The notes beneath the pieces are model-generated. The model was given only the letters and a program-made list of their open reading frames with translations. It had not been told where the DNA came from and did not search any database. Positions 60,807 through 64,000 of a stretch of DNA of 64,000 nt are shown piece after piece. The first letter of the stretch is position 1, and every line of letters starts with the position of its first letter. A program made the position numbers and the translations under genes. The stretch is taken from assembly GCF_003116015.1 (NCBI RefSeq), contig NZ_LGQZ01000027.1, positions 62,001 through 126,000 on the forward strand, in the 5' to 3' direction. This DNA is from Azospirillum sp. TSO22-1 (GTDB lineage: Bacteria; Pseudomonadota; Alphaproteobacteria; Azospirillales; Azospirillaceae).

Positions 60807-61220
60807 CTACGCCGCCTTCGTCGCGGCGAGTTCGGCGTAGCGGGTGTAGAGGATGCTTTCCTCCTTGTGCCAGCGCAGGAACAGCGCGGCCGACAGGCGG
60901 CCGAAGTCGCGGGCGTACTCCAGCCCGGAACCGCCGTCCTTGTACTTGTCGAAGAAGCCCAGGATATCCTTGCTGATCGCCGTCATCTCGGCGGCGAACT
61001 GCATCGCCATGCGCTCGGCGTCGGGCCGTCCGGCCGAGGCGGCCAGGAAGGCCGGGTAGAAGTCCCGGTCCTCGTGCGCAAGATGATCGACGAACACCTG
61101 ACGCGCGCCGCGCAGCGCCCGCTGCCCCTCCGCCGAGCCGATGCCCAGCACCTTCACGCGGTCCAGAAGCTCCTTCAACTGCCCGTGCTCGTTCTTCAGG
61201 GTGCGAACCAGATCCGACAT
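60807..61220 (-). CDS. Hemerythrin HHE-domain protein
   Basis: A 137-residue four-helix protein with conserved His in NEHGQLKELLD, DHLAHEDRDFYP and RWHKEESILY, the diiron ligands of the hemerythrin fold. Related proteins bind O2 or NO, or protect Fe-S clusters. AAGGAGG lies eight bases before the ATG. It is divergent from nsrR, and a near-consensus NsrR operator lies 20 bases upstream of its start, so NO-dependent derepression is likely. Confidence 0.92.
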   Translation of the reverse strand: MSDLVRTLKNEHGQLKELLDRVKVLGIGSAEGQRALRGARQVFVDHLAHEDRDFYPAFLAASAGRPDAERMAMQFAAEMTAISKDILGFFDKYKDGGSGLEYARDFGRLSAALFLRWHKEESILYTRYAELAATKAA

Positions 61221-61239
61221 CGCCGTGCCTCCTTGCGTT

Positions 61240-61262
61240 AATATGTATTTATAATGCATATT
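61240..61262. promoter_or_regulatory. NsrR operator
   Basis: The half-sites AATATGTATTT and TAATGCATATT are separated by one base. The site matches the NsrR consensus (AAGATGYATTT-N-AAATRCATCTT) at 20 of the 22 defined bases or close to it. It lies between the divergent hemerythrin and nsrR genes. A further palindrome AATGGC-N7-GCCATT at 61323-61341 lies in the nsrR leader. Confidence 0.75.
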
Positions 61263-61375
61263 ATGAGGAGCGGGCGGTGCGCGAATCCGGCAGAGCCGCC
61301 ATGCAATTAAAGGGCGCTTCAGAATGGCAAATTTCGCCATTTTGGAGGTGCTTTGCCATGCCCGGGGGGTTCGGA

Positions 61376-61822
61376 ATGCAGATCACGCGCTACACCGACT
61401 ACAGCATCCGCGTCCTGGCCTATTGCGCGCTGAAGCGCGACGCGCTGGCGACGACGCAGGAGATCGCCGACCGCTACGGCGTCTCGGGCAACCATCTGGT
61501 CAAGGTGGTGCAGGAGCTGAGCCGGCTCGGCTACCTCGAGGCGGTGCGCGGCAAGGGCGGCGGCATCCGCCTCGCCCGCCCGCCCGAGGCCGTCAACCTC
61601 GGGGATCTGGTGCGGCAGATGGAGGACATGGAACTGGTCGAGTGTTTCGAGGCCGGCAACGCCTGCCGCATCACCGCGGCCTGCCGTCTGCGGGGCATCC
61701 TGGGCGAGGCGCTGCGGGCCTTCATCGGCGTGCTGTCGCGCTACACCCTGGCCGACGTGATCGCGGCACCGGACGAGATGGCCCGCCTGCTCGACCTGAC
61801 TGGCCGCTGCGGAGGACGATGA
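61376..61822 (+). CDS. nsrR: NsrR-type Rrf2-family nitric oxide-sensing repressor
   Basis: A 148-residue Rrf2 protein starting MQITRYTDYSIRVLAYCALK, the typical NsrR opening. The winged HTH recognition region is IADRYGVSGNHLVKVVQELS. Three cysteines in ECFEAGNACRITAACRLRG have the spacing of the NsrR [2Fe-2S]/[4Fe-4S] ligands. NO destroys the cluster and releases DNA. The upstream open frame continues 33 codons without homology, so the start at MQITRY is chosen. Confidence 0.92.
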   Translation: MQITRYTDYSIRVLAYCALKRDALATTQEIADRYGVSGNHLVKVVQELSRLGYLEAVRGKGGGIRLARPPEAVNLGDLVRQMEDMELVECFEAGNACRITAACRLRGILGEALRAFIGVLSRYTLADVIAAPDEMARLLDLTGRCGGR

Positions 61823-61918
61823 GGGCGCGTGCGGCGTAGATCCATCCGCGTCGGAGACGGGCGGCCTCCAGCGGCGTATCCTGGCGCATCCACGCGGGGA
61901 ACCACAGGGGGGTGCGCC

Positions 61919-62302
61919 ATGGCGACAGCGGCTTCCGACTCCTTCGATTTCGGCACCCTCAAGCGGGCGCTCGAACAGAGCGACGCCGACACGCTGGTCC
62001 GGCTCTACGCCGACGACGCCGAGATGCTCATCGTCGACCGCAACCGGCCTCCAAGTTCACCCATGACGCTGACGGGCCGCGAGGCCATCGCGGCGTTCTG
62101 GCGCGACGTCTGCTCCCGCGACATGTCGCACCGCGTCGGCCACGAGGTCGTCGGAGCGGACCGCGCCGCCTTCGTCGAGGAGTGCGCGTACCCCGACGGA
62201 TGCCACGTGATGTCGGCGATGACGCTCGACCTGCGCGGCGGCCGGATCGCCCGGCACCTGACGGTGCAGGCCTGGGACGAGGTGAGCTGCGCCACCAGCT
62301 GA
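61919..62302 (+). CDS. NTF2-like (SnoaL-type) protein
   Basis: A 127-residue protein with the SnoaL/NTF2-like plan: helix LKRALEQSDADTLVRLYADDAE, LTGREAIAAFWRDVC, and C-terminal strands AMTLDLRGGRIARHLTVQAW. Such small domains bind or transform hydrophobic ligands; function cannot be assigned. The ATG follows a GGGGGG-type ribosome-binding site by about six bases. A hairpin terminator follows. Confidence 0.8.
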   Translation: MATAASDSFDFGTLKRALEQSDADTLVRLYADDAEMLIVDRNRPPSSPMTLTGREAIAAFWRDVCSRDMSHRVGHEVVGADRAAFVEECAYPDGCHVMSAMTLDLRGGRIARHLTVQAWDEVSCATS

Positions 62303-62315
62303 CGGCCGCAACGAA

Positions 62316-62350
62316 GAAACCCCACCCCGCTGGTTGCGGGGAGGGGTTTT
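62316..62350. terminator. Intrinsic terminator between convergent genes
   Basis: AAACCCCACCCCGC pairs with GCGGGGAGGGGTTT (one mismatch) around a five-base loop, followed by TTCA and preceded by GAAGAAA. It can act on both strands between the NTF2-like gene and fixX. Confidence 0.75.
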
Positions 62351-62406
62351 CAAGTCCTGGCGGATAGGAGAGGGATCCGGGCGCCGGGATAGCGTGCGCC
62401 CAGGCC

Positions 62407-62706
62407 TCAACCGAACTTGTAACTTATACCGTATCCGCCGCGCGGGTAGTCCCAGGCGATGTTTTGTTTGTCCTGGCAGACCACGCGGCAGGTGCCGCAC
62501 TCCAGGCAGCCGTCCGTCGCCAGCGTCACCGTGCCCGCCGCGTCGGCGGTGTAGCACGCCGCCGGACAGCACCAGGTGCAGGCCTTATGGTCGCAGGTGG
62601 TGCACGTCGCCTTGTCCTTGATGGCGATGTGCGGGTGGCTTTCGTCGACGATGTAGCGGTTCTGGTACAGCTTCTCTTCGACCTTGGGGGTGCTCATGTG
62701 GCTCAT
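62407..62706 (-). CDS. fixX: Ferredoxin-like protein FixX
   Basis: A 99-residue protein. Cysteine patterns [17 protein letters not shown] and [11 protein letters not shown] match the FixX ferredoxin, and the ending [13 protein letters not shown] is characteristic. It carries electrons from the FixAB flavoprotein via FixC toward nitrogenase or quinone. Its ATG overlaps the fixC stop (ATGA), so the two are translationally coupled. A second ATG three codons in is also possible. Confidence 0.95.
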   Translation of the reverse strand: MSHMSTPKVEEKLYQNRYIVDESHPHIAIKDKATCTTCDHKACTWCCPAACYTADAAGTVTLATDGCLECGTCRVVCQDKQNIAWDYPRGGYGISYKFG

Positions 62707-64000
62707 CGGAATGCCCTCGCCAGCTTGATCGCGTCGCCCACCAGCCCGAACACGGAGCGCTTCTTCACGAAGGAGCGCAGGATCTCCTTCTCCTTGGTCA
62801 GCTTGTCGACGCTGTCCACGGTGAAGAGGTTGTGCGCGGCGGCGTTGATGAGGTCGGGGTAGGCGCCGAAGAACTGCTTGTTCTCGTGCATGATCCCCGG
62901 CAGGTCCTTGTACTTCTTCAGGTCCTTCATGACGAAGGAGTCGTCCAGCGCCTTCTTGTAGGCGGCGAGGTTCGCCGCGGTGAACGGCTTGCCCGCCTTT
63001 TTCAGCGCGATGATCGTCTCCGCCGCCATGCGGCCCGAGGCCATGGCGAGGTTGGAGCCCTCGCGGTGCGCGGCGTTGTTGAAGTGCGCGGCGTCGCCCG
63101 CCACCACCCAGCCGTCGCCGTACAGCTCGGGCACCGCGTTGAAGCCGCCCTCGGGGATCATGTGCGCGGCGTACTCCTTCATCTCCGCACCCTCGATGAG
63201 GGGGGCGATGACGGGGTGGCGCTTGAGGTCCTCCAGCATCTTGTAGGGCGGGATGGACCCTTTCTTGAAGTCGGAGATCAGGCAGCCGATGCCGATCGTC
63301 AGCGACTCCTTGTTGGTGTAGAGGAAGGCGGTGCCGACCATCCCCTTGGTCACCTTGCCCATGATCTCGATGACCACGCCTTCCTCGTCCTTCAGGCCGA
63401 AGCGCTGCTGGATGAGTTCGGGGTCGATGAACAGGATCTCTTTCACCGCGAGCGCGACGTTCTGCGGCTCCAGCTCCTTCTGGAGGCCGGCGCGCTTGGC
63501 CAGCAGCGCGTTGACGCCGTCCGCCATCACCACCACGTCGGCGTGGATCTCGCCGCCGACGCGGTCGGTGCGCACGCCGTAGACCTTACCCGAGGAATCG
63601 CGCAGCAGCTCGGTCACCGTGGTCTCGCAGATCTGCAGCGCGCCGGCGCCGCGGATCTTCTCGGAGAACCACTTGTCGATGTTGGCGCGGATGATCGTGT
63701 AGCGGTTCGGCGTCTCGGTGTTGTAGCCGTCCGAGCGGTAGTTGGTGCCGATGTAGCTGTCGTCGCCCAGCAGCCAGATGCGCTGCTCGATGACGTGGCG
63801 TTCGGTCGGGCAGTCCTCGCGGAAGTCGGGGATGATCTTCTCCAGCTCCGCGGCGTACATGATGCCGCCCTGGACGTTCTTGGCGCCGGGGTACTCGCCG
63901 CGCTCGAGCTGGAGCACGTTCAGGCCGGCCTTGGCCAGCGTGTAGGCCGCCGCGTTGCCGGACGGGCCGGCGCCGACGACGATGGCATCGAACTTTTCCA
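62703..64000 (-). CDS. fixC: FixC flavoprotein dehydrogenase, N-terminus at window edge
   Basis: 432 in-frame codons without a start in the window, so only the first few residues are missing. It opens [20 protein letters not shown], the FAD-binding Rossmann motif, and continues with [39 protein letters not shown] is the second FAD-binding motif. FixC is an electron-transfer flavoprotein:quinone oxidoreductase homologue that with FixABX bifurcates electrons to ferredoxin for nitrogenase. fixA and fixB probably lie just beyond the right edge. Confidence 0.95.
   Translation of the reverse strand, partial: EKFDAIVVGAGPSGNAAAYTLAKAGLNVLQLERGEYPGAKNVQGGIMYAAELEKIIPDFREDCPTERHVIEQRIWLLGDDSYIGTNYRSDGYNTETPNRYTIIRANIDKWFSEKIRGAGALQICETTVTELLRDSSGKVYGVRTDRVGGEIHADVVVMADGVNALLAKRAGLQKELEPQNVALAVKEILFIDPELIQQRFGLKDEEGVVIEIMGKVTKGMVGTAFLYTNKESLTIGIGCLISDFKKGSIPPYKMLEDLKRHPVIAPLIEGAEMKEYAAHMIPEGGFNAVPELYGDGWVVAGDAAHFNNAAHREGSNLAMASGRMAAETIIALKKAGKPFTAANLAAYKKALDDSFVMKDLKKYKDLPGIMHENKQFFGAYPDLINAAAHNLFTVDSVDKLTKEKEILRSFVKKRSVFGLVGDAIKLARAFR

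Noticed and set aside
61277..61375. Longer N-terminus for NsrR
   Set aside because: The extra 33 codons cover palindromic operator-like DNA and lack family resemblance; MQITRY is the usual start.

Overview
The window is about 70 % G+C, densely packed, and carries fixC-fixX, several chemotaxis genes, multidomain sensor kinases, a Rhodospirillales-style CheY/CheZ locus and a candidate EcfG-type stress promoter. Together these point to a free-living, motile, nitrogen-fixing alphaproteobacterium of the Azospirillum type. This placement rests on gene content and composition only; no database was searched. I find no prophage, insertion sequence or CRISPR array, so most of the window looks like chromosome backbone with accessory pieces.

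Region by region: 1-9.5 kb holds panE (cut by the window edge), a secreted Cache protein with a chemoreceptor, a Dps-like ferritin, trxB, and a four-gene run (unknown 635-aa protein, two 2OG-Fe(II) oxygenases, an ELM1-like protein). 9.7-20 kb holds an Lrp/AsnC regulator, a dienelactone hydrolase-like protein, an FmdB-type zinc ribbon, a lipoprotein, greA, carB, a Cys4-plus-PAS-like protein, a di-haem cytochrome c and a DinB-fold protein. 20-31.5 kb holds an FtsK-type translocase translationally coupled to a PAS protein, msrA, a metallo-beta-lactamase-fold protein, a small membrane protein with a sigma-70 region 1.1-like domain, a large diguanylate cyclase, an rRNA/tRNA methyltransferase, an SDR, a FitAB/VapBC-type toxin-antitoxin pair and a DedA-family protein. 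31.5-38.3 kb holds a hydratase, a pterin dehydratase, a uracil-DNA glycosylase-like protein, a nested-palindrome element, an otsA-glk operon behind an EcfG-like promoter, a candidate small RNA, an N-formylglutamate amidohydrolase and tRNA-Val(GAC).

38.5-43.2 kb is one gene for a 1552-residue protein made of about 188 octapeptide repeats arranged in a 576-bp higher-order repeat. 43.3-54.1 kb holds prmA, yefM-yoeB, an M24 aminopeptidase, cheY with two CheZ-type phosphatases, an acetaldehyde-type dehydrogenase, an RsbQ/KAI2-like hydrolase and small membrane or secreted proteins. 54.1-64 kb holds a Crp/Fnr regulator, two hybrid histidine kinases, an NsrR/hemerythrin divergent pair with a near-consensus NsrR operator, an NTF2-like protein, and fixX-fixC at the right edge.

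The most interesting signals are: (1) a CheZ carrying six copies of a FliM-N-terminus-like CheY-docking motif, with a seventh at the C-terminus of the neighbouring CheZ; (2) the hierarchical octapeptide-repeat protein; (3) a sigma region 1.1-like domain on a tail-anchored His-rich protein; (4) an orphan terminated transcript resembling the alphaproteobacterial suhB/alpha-r8 small RNA family; (5) a membrane-segment-lacking FtsK coupled to a PAS protein. GC-rich palindromic repeats of at least two families sit between genes, often abutting stop codons.
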